The notes under the pieces are model-generated. The model made no database searches. It was not told where the DNA came from and was given only the letters and a program-made list of their open reading frames with translations. A DNA stretch of 64,000 nucleotides from assembly GCF_002310375.3 (NCBI RefSeq), contig NZ_CP023315.3, positions 3,900,001 to 3,964,000 on the forward strand, in the 5' to 3' direction. The position numbers and the translations under genes were made by a program. The stretch comes from Caulobacter vibrioides (GTDB lineage Bacteria; Pseudomonadota; Alphaproteobacteria; Caulobacterales; Caulobacteraceae). Position 1 is the stretch's first letter, and the number at the start of each line of letters is the position of its first letter. Positions 27,684-35,126 of the stretch are shown piece after piece.

Positions 27684-30600
27684 ATGGCAGAACCCTCGAC
27701 CGAACCGACACCAGACACCGCGGCAAGAACCGCGCCCAGCCCGCGCGCGCGCCTGGTGGATATCGGCCTAGAGGCGGTGTCGCTGTCGATGCTGGCCCTG
27801 ATCGCCACGGGCCTGGTCGTCTGGTCGGGCCGGCGCGAAATCAGCCGGGAGTTGGCCGAGTCCTGGCTGCGCGAGCGCGGGATCGAGGCCGCCGTGCAGC
27901 TGGAGGACGTCGACGCCACCGGCTTCGTCGGCAAGGTGCGCCTGGGTCCGCGCAATGCGCCGATCTTCGCCGCCGATCGGCTGGAGGTGGCCTATGACCT
28001 CTCCACGCCCTGGAGCGGGGGCGCGTTCGACATCCAGACCAAGGCCGTGCGCCTGGTGCGGCCGCGTATCGCAGCCAGCCTCGACGCCAAGGGCCTGAGG
28101 CTGGGCGCTCTACAGCCGCTGATCGACGAGGTCCTGAAGGCGCCGCGCCGGCCCGATGTTCCCGGTCCCGCGGTGCTGGTCGAGAACGCCCGGCTGGACC
28201 TGACCACGCCTGGCGGCCGCGCGCGGATCACCGGCGACGCCAGCCTGGATGACGGCCAGTTGCTGCGCCTGGACGCGCGGCTTGCGCCGCTGCGCTATGC
28301 GGTCCGGGATCTCGCCATCGACGCCAAGGGCGCGAGCGTCGCCGCCCGCAAGCGCGGTGATCGCCTGAGCGTCGAGGTCACCCTGGCGCTGAACAGCCTG
28401 GAAACCGAGGCGGCCGACCTGGCCGGCGCCACCGCCACGCTCAGCGCCGACCTGCCCTACCCCGATCTCGGCCGCATGACCGCGCAAGGTCCGCTGGCGG
28501 CTCAGATGTCGGTGCGCGCAGTGGCCGCCAGACTGGGCGAGGGCCAGGCCGAAGGGCTGAACGCCGACCTCGCCTGGAACGGACGGCTGGACGGCGGACC
28601 GCAAGACATCGCTTTCATGGGCAAGGGCCGCGCGGACCTGCGCAGCGAACGGCTTTCCACCCCGTCGCTGCAGGCCCGCGACGCCACCCTCGCGCTGGAG
28701 CTCGCCCGCGTCGTGGGCGGCCGGCGTGATGGCCGGCTGAGCCTGCGCGGCGCGACCACCGCCGAGCTGCGCGCCGGACAGGCGATCGCGGGCGGCGTTG
28801 CGGTGCGCAACCTGCGCGGCCAAGGCGCGTCGGAAAGCTTGGCCCTGGCGGCGGACGCGCAAGGCGCGCGCCTTGAAGGCCCGCTGAAGATCGAGACGCG
28901 CGCCGATCGGCTGGCCATGGGCGCCCTGGCGCTGGCGTCGGCGCGCCTGGCCGCCAGCGGCCGGATCGGCCAGGACGCTCAAGGCCTGACGCTCAGCCTG
29001 CAGGGGGAAGCCTCCGGCGCGAGCGGGATCGCCGGGCCCGACGCGGAGCGGTTCGCGGCCCTGATCCCCAACCCCGCCTATGGCGCGCCGCTGAGCCGGG
29101 CGCTTCGCACGTTCGAACTCGCCGCGCCTGACCTTGGCCTGGAGATCGCCGCCGGCCGCACGCGCCTGGCCCTCTCGCGCGAGGCCCGCTTGAGCGCCCC
29201 GAACGGCGTCCTCCTCACCGCCGCCGCGCCGGGGGGCGTGCTGCTGGACGCGGGACCAAGTGGCGCTCGGGGCGGTCTGCGGGCGGCCCTCTCTGGCGGC
29301 GGCCTGCCGACGGTGCGTCTGGCGGCCAGCGACTGGCGCGCGGCCGGCGGCGTCGTGACGTCGCCGCTGTCGATCGCCGCCGAGGCTTTCGACCTGCCGC
29401 CGATCCAGGGTGTCACCGGCCAGATCGACGGCCAGGCGCGGATCGCCGATGGCCGCTTCACCCTGGTGACCCGCCAGTGCGCCCCGGTCACGGCCAAGGC
29501 CTATGCGCTGGGCGAAAGCCCGGTGACCGCCATCAAGGCCCTGGTCTGTCCGACCGCCGCGCCGCTGGTGGCCGCCGGACCCGGCGGCTGGAGCGCGGGC
29601 TTGCGCTTCAAGGACGGCGAAGGCGCGCTGGCCAGCGCTCAGGCCCGTCTGGAGACAATCCAGGGCGAGGCGTCGCTGGGCGGAACGGGGGGCTTCGAGC
29701 GCGCGCAGGTGCGGATCGACAGCGCCGCCGTCACCGACGCCGCCCCGGAGCGGCGCTTCAATCCTATCCTCGCCAAGGGTCGCCTTGGTCTGGCGGGCGG
29801 CCTGTGGACCGGCGACTTCCAAGCTACGACGCCGGTCGGCGCGCCTCTGGGCGCCATCCGCCTGCGCCATGTCGTGGCGACCGGCAAAGGCCAGGCCGAT
29901 ATCGACGCCTCCAAGCTGACCTTCGCGCCGGGCGGTCTGCAACCGGCCGAGCTGTCGCCGATGGCGGCCTTCGCGCGGGAAGCCAAGGGCCCGGCCAGCT
30001 TCACCGGCGTCTTCGCCTGGGACCAGGCCGGCGCGACCAGCCGGGGACGCCTGGTGACCGACAAGATCGACTTCACCAGCCCGATCGGCTTCGTCGCCAC
30101 CCTGGACGGCGCGATCGACTTCATCAGCCTCGCCCCCCTGGCCAGCGCCCCAGGGCAGTCGATGCGGGTCGTGAAGATCGATTCGCTGGTGCCGCTCACC
30201 GGGGTCGAGTCGGTGTTCCAGCTGGGCGCGGAGATGCTGCACGTCTCCAAGGCGACGTTCGAGGCCGCCAAGGGCCGGGTGTCGATCGAGCCGATTGACG
30301 TGCCCTTGGGCGCGGATAAGACCATCAAGGGCGCGATCGTTATCGAGCACCTGGACCTCGGCGAGCTGATCGCCGCCTCGTCCCTGGCCGACCGCATCAA
30401 GATCGACGCCGCGGTCGACGGCCGCCTGCCCTTCACCTTCGGGCCCGAGGGTCTGAGGTTCCAGAACGGCCAGGTGCGCGCGATCCGGCCCGGTCGCCTG
30501 GAAATCGCCCGGTCGGCGCTGTCGAACGTCGCCGCCAGCCCGGCCGACGCGCCCGGCGCGCCGCCGTCTCAGCCGCCCGGCCAGGTGGACGCCATCCAGG

Positions 30601-30920
30601 ACTTCGCCTATCAGGCCATGGAGAACCTGGCGTTCGACCAGCTGGAAGCGGGCGTCAACAGCACCGACAACGGACGCCTTGGTATTCTCTTCCACGTGAA
30701 GGGCCAGCACGCCCCCAAGGTGGCCGAAAAGGCCAAGGTCGGGATCCTAGACCTTCTTCGCGGCCGCGCGTTTGACAAGCGCATCGCCTTGCCGGCCAAG
30801 ACGCCCGTGGACCTGACCCTCGACACGTCGCTGAACTTCGACGAGCTTCTGGACGCTTGGCGGCGTTCGTTCGCCGGCGAGGACGCAGACCCGCCCCGTT
30901 CAGGTCCGGTTCAACCGTGA
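27684..30920 (+). CDS. ydbH: YdbH-family AsmA-like intermembrane phospholipid transport protein
   Basis: This 1078-residue protein has one N-terminal membrane segment (about 32-52) and a very long periplasmic part of repeated beta-strand character. The YdbH-type C terminus contains the stretch FDQLEAGVNSTDNGRLGILFHVKG. In E. coli YdbH is one of three redundant AsmA-like bridges (with TamB and YhdP) that move phospholipid to the outer membrane, and it contacts the lipoprotein YnbE. Here ynbE and ydbL homologues follow directly, which fixes the identity. ATG 27684 is chosen; a GTG codon lies immediately before it. Confidence 0.88.
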   Translation: MAEPSTEPTPDTAARTAPSPRARLVDIGLEAVSLSMLALIATGLVVWSGRREISRELAESWLRERGIEAAVQLEDVDATGFVGKVRLGPRNAPIFAADRLEVAYDLSTPWSGGAFDIQTKAVRLVRPRIAASLDAKGLRLGALQPLIDEVLKAPRRPDVPGPAVLVENARLDLTTPGGRARITGDASLDDGQLLRLDARLAPLRYAVRDLAIDAKGASVAARKRGDRLSVEVTLALNSLETEAADLAGATATLSADLPYPDLGRMTAQGPLAAQMSVRAVAARLGEGQAEGLNADLAWNGRLDGGPQDIAFMGKGRADLRSERLSTPSLQARDATLALELARVVGGRRDGRLSLRGATTAELRAGQAIAGGVAVRNLRGQGASESLALAADAQGARLEGPLKIETRADRLAMGALALASARLAASGRIGQDAQGLTLSLQGEASGASGIAGPDAERFAALIPNPAYGAPLSRALRTFELAAPDLGLEIAAGRTRLALSREARLSAPNGVLLTAAAPGGVLLDAGPSGARGGLRAALSGGGLPTVRLAASDWRAAGGVVTSPLSIAAEAFDLPPIQGVTGQIDGQARIADGRFTLVTRQCAPVTAKAYALGESPVTAIKALVCPTAAPLVAAGPGGWSAGLRFKDGEGALASAQARLETIQGEASLGGTGGFERAQVRIDSAAVTDAAPERRFNPILAKGRLGLAGGLWTGDFQATTPVGAPLGAIRLRHVVATGKGQADIDASKLTFAPGGLQPAELSPMAAFAREAKGPASFTGVFAWDQAGATSRGRLVTDKIDFTSPIGFVATLDGAIDFISLAPLASAPGQSMRVVKIDSLVPLTGVESVFQLGAEMLHVSKATFEAAKGRVSIEPIDVPLGADKTIKGAIVIEHLDLGELIAASSLADRIKIDAAVDGRLPFTFGPEGLRFQNGQVRAIRPGRLEIARSALSNVAASPADAPGAPPSQPPGQVDAIQDFAYQAMENLAFDQLEAGVNSTDNGRLGILFHVKGQHAPKVAEKAKVGILDLLRGRAFDKRIALPAKTPVDLTLDTSLNFDELLDAWRRSFAGEDADPPRSGPVQP

Positions 30921-30955
30921 CCCCTCACCTTGCCCACGAACTGGAGACCAGACGC

Positions 30956-31141
30956 ATGAGAAAGCGCGCCCTCTTGATGGCCCTGATCGCGACGGGAGCG
31001 CTCGGCGCGGCTGCCTGCACGCCGACCGTCCGCGTGAAGGTCGACCCGATCAATATCTACGCCAAGCTGGACGCCGACGTGCGCGTGCGGCTGGACAAGG
31101 AAGTCCAGTCGCTGATCCAGCAAAACCCCAACCTGTTCTAA
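30956..31141 (+). CDS. ynbE: YnbE-family lipoprotein
   Basis: The 61-residue product has a hydrophobic signal and a cysteine at residue 21 (GAAAC, a weak lipobox), then a short region matching YnbE in pattern: repeated charged beta-strand residues and a C terminus ending NLF. In E. coli YnbE forms an outer-membrane-linked beta-strand stack that completes the YdbH bridge. GGAG lies 10 bases before the ATG. The frame upstream to 30857 overlaps ydbH and is not used. Confidence 0.85.
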   Translation: MRKRALLMALIATGALGAAACTPTVRVKVDPINIYAKLDADVRVRLDKEVQSLIQQNPNLF

Positions 31142-31156
31142 GCAAGGAGGACCGAC

Positions 31157-31513
31157 ATGATCCGCAAGACGATGACGGTTCTGGCTCTGGGCCTGGCGAT
31201 GACCGCCGCCGGTTCGGGCCTGGCCATGGCGCAATCGGCCGCCGCCAAGGCGACCGTCGACGCCGCCAAGACGGCGGGCACGGTCGGCGAGCAAGCCGAC
31301 GGGTACCTGGGCATCGTGTCCGGCGGCGACGCCGCGCTGCGCGCCGCCGTGGCCGAGATCAACACCGGCCGCGCCGCCGCCTACAAGGACATCGCCGCCA
31401 AGACCGGCGCGACGCCCGAGGCCGCCGGCCAGGCCACCGCCAAGCAACTCTACGCCCGCCTGGCGCCGGGCCAGTACTGGAAGCCGCTCGACGGCGGCTG
31501 GATGAAGAAATAA
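31157..31513 (+). CDS. ydbL: YdbL-family periplasmic protein (DUF1318)
   Basis: The 118-residue protein has a Sec signal ending AMA-QS (about residue 25) and the YdbL signature of a C-terminal GQYWKPLDGGWMKK. YdbL is thought to help YdbH and YnbE assemble, acting like a chaperone. AGGAGG precedes the ATG. It is the last gene of the operon and is followed by a terminator. Confidence 0.88.
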   Translation: MIRKTMTVLALGLAMTAAGSGLAMAQSAAAKATVDAAKTAGTVGEQADGYLGIVSGGDAALRAAVAEINTGRAAAYKDIAAKTGATPEAAGQATAKQLYARLAPGQYWKPLDGGWMKK

Positions 31514-31537
31514 CCGGCTGGCGTTTCGACCACGACG

Positions 31538-31570
31538 AAGGGCGGTCTCCTCGCGGAGGCCGCCCTTTCC
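31538..31570 (+). terminator. Terminator after ydbH-ynbE-ydbL
   Basis: A 13 bp stem (31538-31550 with 31555-31567, one T-G pair) with TCGC loop is followed by TTCC. It lies 25 bases past ydbL and between convergent genes, so it may act both ways. Confidence 0.85.
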
Positions 31571-31592
31571 TTTCGTCCGAGCCTCGCCTTGA

Positions 31593-31856
31593 CTAAGGCG
31601 TCTGGCGCGCCGGTGAGGGCCGGGTGTCGTAGCGCTGGGCCTCGGCGGGCGTTTGCACGCCGTTGTTGACCTCCACAGCCGCCAGGTCGTTGGCGCGATA
31701 GCCCCAGGCGCCGAACAAGCCCATCGCCGCCAGAACCGTGGAGGCGATCAGAACCCAGAACATATGCTTGCCCCAGCGGCCCTGGCGCGCCCGGGTGGCG
31801 CTCAGGCGCGGCGGTGGGTCGTTGGGCGTGGGGCCATTGTGAATGTCGGCGGGCAT
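31593..31856 (-). CDS. Small single-span membrane protein of unknown function
   Basis: The 87-residue product has a proline-rich N-terminal tail and one membrane helix (about 32-53, MFWVLIASTVLAAMGLFGAW), with the C-terminal part predicted outside. I recognise no family. It starts 12 bases after the 62-residue gene upstream and would share the sigma-T-type promoter at 32105-32129, which suggests an envelope role in stress. Confidence 0.65.
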   Translation of the reverse strand: MPADIHNGPTPNDPPPRLSATRARQGRWGKHMFWVLIASTVLAAMGLFGAWGYRANDLAAVEVNNGVQTPAEAQRYDTRPSPARQTP

Positions 31857-31868
31857 GGCGGCGCTCTC

Positions 31869-32057
31869 CTAAGGTGTCCACATTCGGGTGACATCCGCGC
31901 GCTGGTGATCGTGGAAGGCCTGCACCGTCCCGGCGGAGGCTCCGATCACCACGATCACGGCCAGCGCCATGATCCGCGAACGCGTCCTTTTTTGACGCTG
32001 GCTGAGCGTCGAAACGAAAACCGTACCGCCATGTTCGGCCACATAGGTGCGGATCAC
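31869..32057 (-). CDS. Small membrane protein downstream of a sigma-T promoter
   Basis: The 62-residue product has a basic N-terminal stretch (about 20-28) and one hydrophobic helix (about 30-46), either an anchor or an uncleaved signal. No family is recognised. A GGAAC-N16-CGTT promoter on the same strand ends 48 bases upstream of its start, and the 87-residue membrane protein follows closely. Its reality rests mainly on this context. Confidence 0.6.
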   Translation of the reverse strand: MIRTYVAEHGGTVFVSTLSQRQKRTRSRIMALAVIVVIGASAGTVQAFHDHQRADVTRMWTP

Positions 32058-32104
32058 GACGTTGCTCCCCTGCCTGGCGGACTCGATGTCCGCCCAGTGA
32101 TTTC

Positions 32105-32129
32105 AACGTCTTGCGCGCACGCCCGTTCC
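32105..32129 (-). promoter_or_regulatory. Sigma-T (EcfG)-type promoter for the two small membrane genes
   Basis: On the minus strand GGAAC (32125-32129) and CGTT (32105-32108) are separated by exactly 16 bases, matching the C. crescentus sigma-T consensus GGAAC-N16/17-CGTT. It directs the gene starting at 32057. Confidence 0.75.
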
Positions 32130-32175
32130 GCCGAGCCGCGTTCCGTCCCGCAGCTAAAAAAATTTCGCCGGACCG

Positions 32176-32200
32176 GGAACCAATCGCGAGCAGGGTCGTT
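32176..32200 (+). promoter_or_regulatory. Sigma-T (EcfG)-type promoter pointing into a gene-free structured region
   Basis: GGAAC (32176-32180) and CGTT (32197-32200) are separated by 16 bases on the plus strand. No plus-strand gene follows for over 1.2 kb, but strong hairpins begin 9 bases downstream, which suggests it drives a non-coding RNA. Confidence 0.75.
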
Positions 32201-32205
32201 TTGTG

Positions 32206-32341
32206 ATTGCGAAGGCGGCGACGCCCCCCGACTTGAGACCAGCGAAAGCTGGTCGGCCGCCTTCGCACCCCCCCTTTCTGATTGATGCGAACGCGAGGCG
32301 GACCGGCTGATCGGACCGCCCTTCTTCGTCCTGTTCGCATC
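32206..32341 (+). ncRNA. Candidate stress-induced small RNA with C-rich unpaired tracts
   Basis: Starting just after a sigma-T promoter, the transcript would fold into two long stem-loops. Stem 1 pairs 32209-32219 with 32256-32266 (11 bp, perfect), encloses a GAAA-capped 7 bp hairpin (32237-32254) and bulges out a tract with six C residues (32224-32229). An unpaired run of seven C follows at 32268-32274. Stem 2 pairs 32284-32292 with 32333-32341 and encloses 32297-32305/32312-32320. A third 11 bp hairpin (32341-32351/32361-32371) may end it or serve the convergent gene. The layout recalls GsrN, the sigma-T-dependent C-rich sRNA of C. crescentus, but I cannot confirm identity. Confidence 0.55.
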
Positions 32342-32371
32342 GCGGGCCTGGCGCAGCAGGCCAGGCCCGCG
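32341..32371. terminator. Perfect hairpin between the candidate sRNA and the OmpA-like gene
   Basis: An 11 bp perfect stem with a 9-base loop lies 6 bases past the OmpA-like stop (minus strand) and at the 3' side of the candidate sRNA (plus strand). No T tract is seen on either side, so it may be a processing or stability element rather than an intrinsic terminator. Confidence 0.5.
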
Positions 32372-32376
32372 CCGGA

Positions 32377-32835
32377 TCAGCGCGGCGCCAGGTCGAACAG
32401 GACGTCGGCGCGCCGGCGCAGGGGCGCATTAGCGCCGGATGCAGAAACCGATCCCGCGTCACCGACCGCCGCCACATCCACCTCCGCCTTGGCGAAGCCG
32501 ACGCGAGCCAGGGCTCGCGACACCGCCTCGGCCCGCCGGCGGGACAGCGCAAGATTGGCCTCAGGCGCGCCCACGGCGTCGGCAAGGCCGACCACCCGCA
32601 CCGAACGCACCACGCAGTTTCGCGCCCGGACCTTGGCGTCGCCCAGCACCATCCGCGCCTCGCGTGTGAGCTGGGCGCTATCGCGGTCGAAATAGAGCGA
32701 GGCCTGGAAACCGGCGCAGACAGACGGCGCGACCGCCACCGGCTTTCGCAGGATCCGGAACGGTCCTTCGGTCTGGGCGCATCCGGCGATCGCCAGCACC
32801 GCACCGCTCAGGATCATGGTTCGTACGGTCTTCAT
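32377..32835 (-). CDS. OmpA-family lipoprotein
   Basis: The 152-residue product has a lipoprotein signal with lipobox AIAGC (Cys near residue 18). Its OmpA-like domain shows SLYFDRDSAQLTREAR, VRVVGLADAVGAPEANLALSRRRAEAV and a final RRRADVLF segment, which together bind peptidoglycan in the family. It probably sits in the outer membrane and touches the cell wall. ATG 32835 has GGAGG 8 bases upstream and is preferred to 32865. Confidence 0.82.
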   Translation of the reverse strand: MKTVRTMILSGAVLAIAGCAQTEGPFRILRKPVAVAPSVCAGFQASLYFDRDSAQLTREARMVLGDAKVRARNCVVRSVRVVGLADAVGAPEANLALSRRRAEAVSRALARVGFAKAEVDVAAVGDAGSVSASGANAPLRRRADVLFDLAPR

Positions 32836-32901
32836 GCCAAACCCTCCGTCTGAAATCCCGGACACACGAAAGGCGACCGGCCGGGCCGATCGCCTTCGAG
32901 C

Positions 32902-32973
32902 AGAGCCCTAAACTTTGGAAATAGAGACCCTTTTCTCCGACCTGATAGTTTCAATCAGACCGGACAGGGCTCT
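32902..32973. repeat. Interspersed-type palindrome with AGAGCCCT arms
   Basis: AGAGCCCT (32902-32909) and AGGGCTCT (32966-32973) enclose about 56 bases that hold a second small inverted repeat (CTGAT 32942-32946 / ATCAG 32954-32958). Elements with AGAGC...GCTCT ends and a GATTGAAA-like centre are common between genes in alphaproteobacteria. Only one copy is in this window. It overlaps the stop of the glycine-zipper gene and may terminate it. Confidence 0.5.
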
Positions 32974-33313
32974 AGCGGGGCGCGCCGTTCTCCCAGAAGT
33001 AACGGCCGCTGCGCGCATCGTAGTAATAGTAACGTCCCGTACGCTCGTCGTAATACCGGCGGCGGTTGACCTCGGCGGCGCCGCAACCGCCGTCCTCGCG
33101 ACAGCCCTTCACCGCGCCCGCCGCGCCGCCGATCGCCGCGCCGATCGCTGCGCCTTTGCCGGCGCTGCCGCTGCCCACATTGTTGCCGATCACCGCGCCC
33201 GCGACGGCGCCCAGCGCCGCGCCGCCGGCGGCGTTCCGCTCCACATTGCCGGTCGAGGTGCACGCCGCGGCGAGCACGCCGACGCCCATCAGGGCGATCA
33301 TGGTCGTCTTCAT
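32972..33313 (-). CDS. Glycine-zipper lipoprotein
   Basis: The 113-residue protein has a lipoprotein signal (LAAAC, Cys18). Two glycine-zipper hydrophobic stretches (about 29-50 and 52-69) follow, with GxxxG-like spacing as in the OmpA/SlyB-type glycine-zipper 2TM family. The C-terminal tail is rich in Tyr and Arg (RRRYYDERTGRYYYYDARSG). Such proteins sit in the envelope and often respond to stress. A sigma-T-type promoter lies 36 bases upstream. Confidence 0.82.
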   Translation of the reverse strand: MKTTMIALMGVGVLAAACTSTGNVERNAAGGAALGAVAGAVIGNNVGSGSAGKGAAIGAAIGGAAGAVKGCREDGGCGAAEVNRRRYYDERTGRYYYYDARSGRYFWENGAPR

Positions 33314-33348
33314 CTTGGCTCTCCGTTCCGAGCTGTCCCAGGCCAGCT

Positions 33349-33373
33349 AACGGCCCCGACGGATGAGGGTTCC
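33349..33373 (-). promoter_or_regulatory. Sigma-T-type promoter for the glycine-zipper lipoprotein
   Basis: Minus strand GGAAC (33369-33373) and CGTT (33349-33352) are spaced by 16 bases, 36 bases ahead of the ATG at 33313. It faces away from a second such promoter 12 bases to the right. Confidence 0.75.
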
Positions 33374-33384
33374 GCGCCGCAAGC

Positions 33385-33409
33385 GGAACCAGGGCCGGAT
33401 GGGGCCGTT
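33385..33409 (+). promoter_or_regulatory. Sigma-T-type promoter for the lipid kinase-phosphoesterase operon
   Basis: GGAAC (33385-33389) and CGTT (33406-33409) are spaced by 16 bases on the plus strand, 34 bases before the ATG at 33443. Its -35 and that of the opposite promoter form one inverted repeat, GGTTCCGC-N7-GCGGAACC. Confidence 0.75.
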
Positions 33410-33442
33410 GCGTCGCAGGCGTTTTCATGAGGGGGTGTGCGT

Positions 33443-34297
33443 ATGAAGCGCATCGACGTCGTCGCCAACATCGCCTCGGGCTCGGTCGGACCAGACGGCC
33501 CCGAGATCGCCGAACGCCTGCTCGCAGAGTACGGCGTGACCGGCGTCGTCCACGCCCCCGCGCCGAGCGAGCTGATCGATTGCCTTAGGGCGGTGATCGA
33601 TGGAGCGCCAGACGCCGTCCTCGTCCTGGCCGGTGACGGCACCGCGCGCGCCGCGGCCGAAATGGCCGGCGCTAAGGGCCCGCTGATCGCGCCGCTGCCG
33701 GGCGGAACCATGAACATGCTGCCGCACGCCCTCTATGGCGAACGCCCCTGGGAAGAGGTCATGCGCGACTGCCTCGGCGATGGCGAAGCACGGATGATCT
33801 CCGGCGGCGAGGTCGGCGGACGCCTGTTCTTCGTCGCCGCCATCCTGGGCAGCCCCGCCCTGTGGGCCACGGCGCGCGAGGCGGCCCGCGAAGGGCGTAT
33901 CGACCTGGCCCTCGCCCGCGCCCGGCGCGCCTTTCGTCGCGCCTTTTCCGGTCGCCTACGCTACGCGCTCGACGGGCGTCCCAAGGGCAAGGCCGAGGCC
34001 CTGACCTTTTTGTGCCCGCTGGTGTCCAGCGCGCTCGACGCCGACGAACAAGCGCTGGAGGCCGCCGCCCTGGACCCCAGCGGCGCAGTTGAGGTGTTCC
34101 GCCTGGGCATGAACGCCATGCTCGGCCAATGGCGCGAGGATCCTTCGGTGTCAGTCGGCCGCTGTCGCTCGGGCCGAATCTGGGCCAATGGGCGCATCCC
34201 CGCCATCCTGGACGGCGAGCCGGCCCGCCTGCCTCCCGAGACCGCGATCCACTTCAGGCCCGAAGCCTTTCGGGCGCTGGTGCCCGCGAACCCATGA
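33443..34297 (+). CDS. Diacylglycerol kinase-family lipid kinase
   Basis: The 284-residue protein shows the DAGK/LCB5 catalytic features: the nucleotide loop GDGTARAAAE and PLPGGTMNMLP. It likely phosphorylates a membrane lipid such as diacylglycerol or sphingoid base; the exact substrate is unclear. The ATG at 33443 has AGGGGG about 7 bases upstream, so the in-frame GTG at 33437 is not favoured. It overlaps the phosphoesterase gene by ATGA and is preceded by a sigma-T promoter. Confidence 0.85.
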   Translation: MKRIDVVANIASGSVGPDGPEIAERLLAEYGVTGVVHAPAPSELIDCLRAVIDGAPDAVLVLAGDGTARAAAEMAGAKGPLIAPLPGGTMNMLPHALYGERPWEEVMRDCLGDGEARMISGGEVGGRLFFVAAILGSPALWATAREAAREGRIDLALARARRAFRRAFSGRLRYALDGRPKGKAEALTFLCPLVSSALDADEQALEAAALDPSGAVEVFRLGMNAMLGQWREDPSVSVGRCRSGRIWANGRIPAILDGEPARLPPETAIHFRPEAFRALVPANP

Positions 34298-35082
34298 AGC
34301 TGGTCCAGCTTTCGGACATCCATTTCGGCGGCGAGAATGTCGAGGCCGTGGCGGCCGCCGGGGCGTGGATTCGCGCGGCCGCGCCCGACCTTGTCGTGGT
34401 GGCGGGCGACCTCACCCTGGATGGGAAGGCCTCTGAGTTCGACGCGGCGGCGGCTTGGCTGGACACCCTGCCTCGGCCGATGATCGTCACGCCCGGCAAT
34501 CACGACACGCCGTTCGTGGGTCCCGGCGAGCTCTGGGAGCGGTTCACCCACCCCTGGCGACGCTTCTGCGACCGATTCGGCGCGGAGGACGGCGCGCGCT
34601 GGCGCGGCCCCGGCGTGACGCTCACCACGCTGAACACCGCCCGCGCCGCGCAGCTGCGCTGGAACTGGTCAAAAGGCGCGGTGGGCCGACACCAGATTCG
34701 ACGCGTGGTGAGCGAGCTTGAGGCCGCCCCAGCCGGGGACCTGCGCATCGTGGTCTGTCACCACCCGCTGATGGAGATTCTGGGCGGGCCGATGACCGCC
34801 CGCGTGCATGGCGGCGAGGACGCCGCCAGCCAGTTCGTGAAGGCCGGCGCCGACGTGATCCTGTCAGGTCACATCCATCTGCCGTTCGTCACGCCGCTGC
34901 CGTTCGGCGACGGGCGAACCCAGGCGATAGGGTCCGGCACTCTGTCCCAGCGCGAGCGGGGCGCCGCGCCCGGATTCAACGTGATCGAGGTCGCGCCCGA
35001 CGGCGTGCAGGTAAACGCCATGGCCTATGCGCACGGCGGCTTCGAGGCCTGGCGGAGCTGGGCGATCGATCGACGCCTCTGA
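34294..35082 (+). CDS. Calcineurin-type metallophosphoesterase
   Basis: The 262-residue product carries all five blocks of the family: SDIH (Asp8, His10), AGDL, GNHDTPF, CHHPL and SGHIHLP, which bind two metal ions. It resembles 3',5'-cyclic-nucleotide or lipid-related phosphoesterases, but the substrate is unknown. It starts inside the stop of the lipid kinase gene, so the pair may act on the same lipid-phosphate pool. Confidence 0.88.
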   Translation: MKLVQLSDIHFGGENVEAVAAAGAWIRAAAPDLVVVAGDLTLDGKASEFDAAAAWLDTLPRPMIVTPGNHDTPFVGPGELWERFTHPWRRFCDRFGAEDGARWRGPGVTLTTLNTARAAQLRWNWSKGAVGRHQIRRVVSELEAAPAGDLRIVVCHHPLMEILGGPMTARVHGGEDAASQFVKAGADVILSGHIHLPFVTPLPFGDGRTQAIGSGTLSQRERGAAPGFNVIEVAPDGVQVNAMAYAHGGFEAWRSWAIDRRL

Positions 35083-35090
35083 GATAAGGA

Positions 35091-35116
35091 GGCGGCGCGA
35101 ACACGCTCGCGCCGCC
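35091..35116. terminator. Bidirectional hairpin terminator between convergent genes
   Basis: A perfect 10 bp GC stem (35091-35100 with 35107-35116) with a 6-base loop is bordered by A/T-rich GATAA and TTATC. It lies between the phosphoesterase (plus) and sodB (minus) and suits both. Confidence 0.8.
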
Positions 35117-35126
35117 ATTATCCGAT

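Noticed and set aside
28110..30710. An 866-codon minus-strand frame opposite ydbH
   Set aside because: Composition (Arg, Gln, Gly, Ala) and absence of motifs mark it as a shadow of the YdbH gene.
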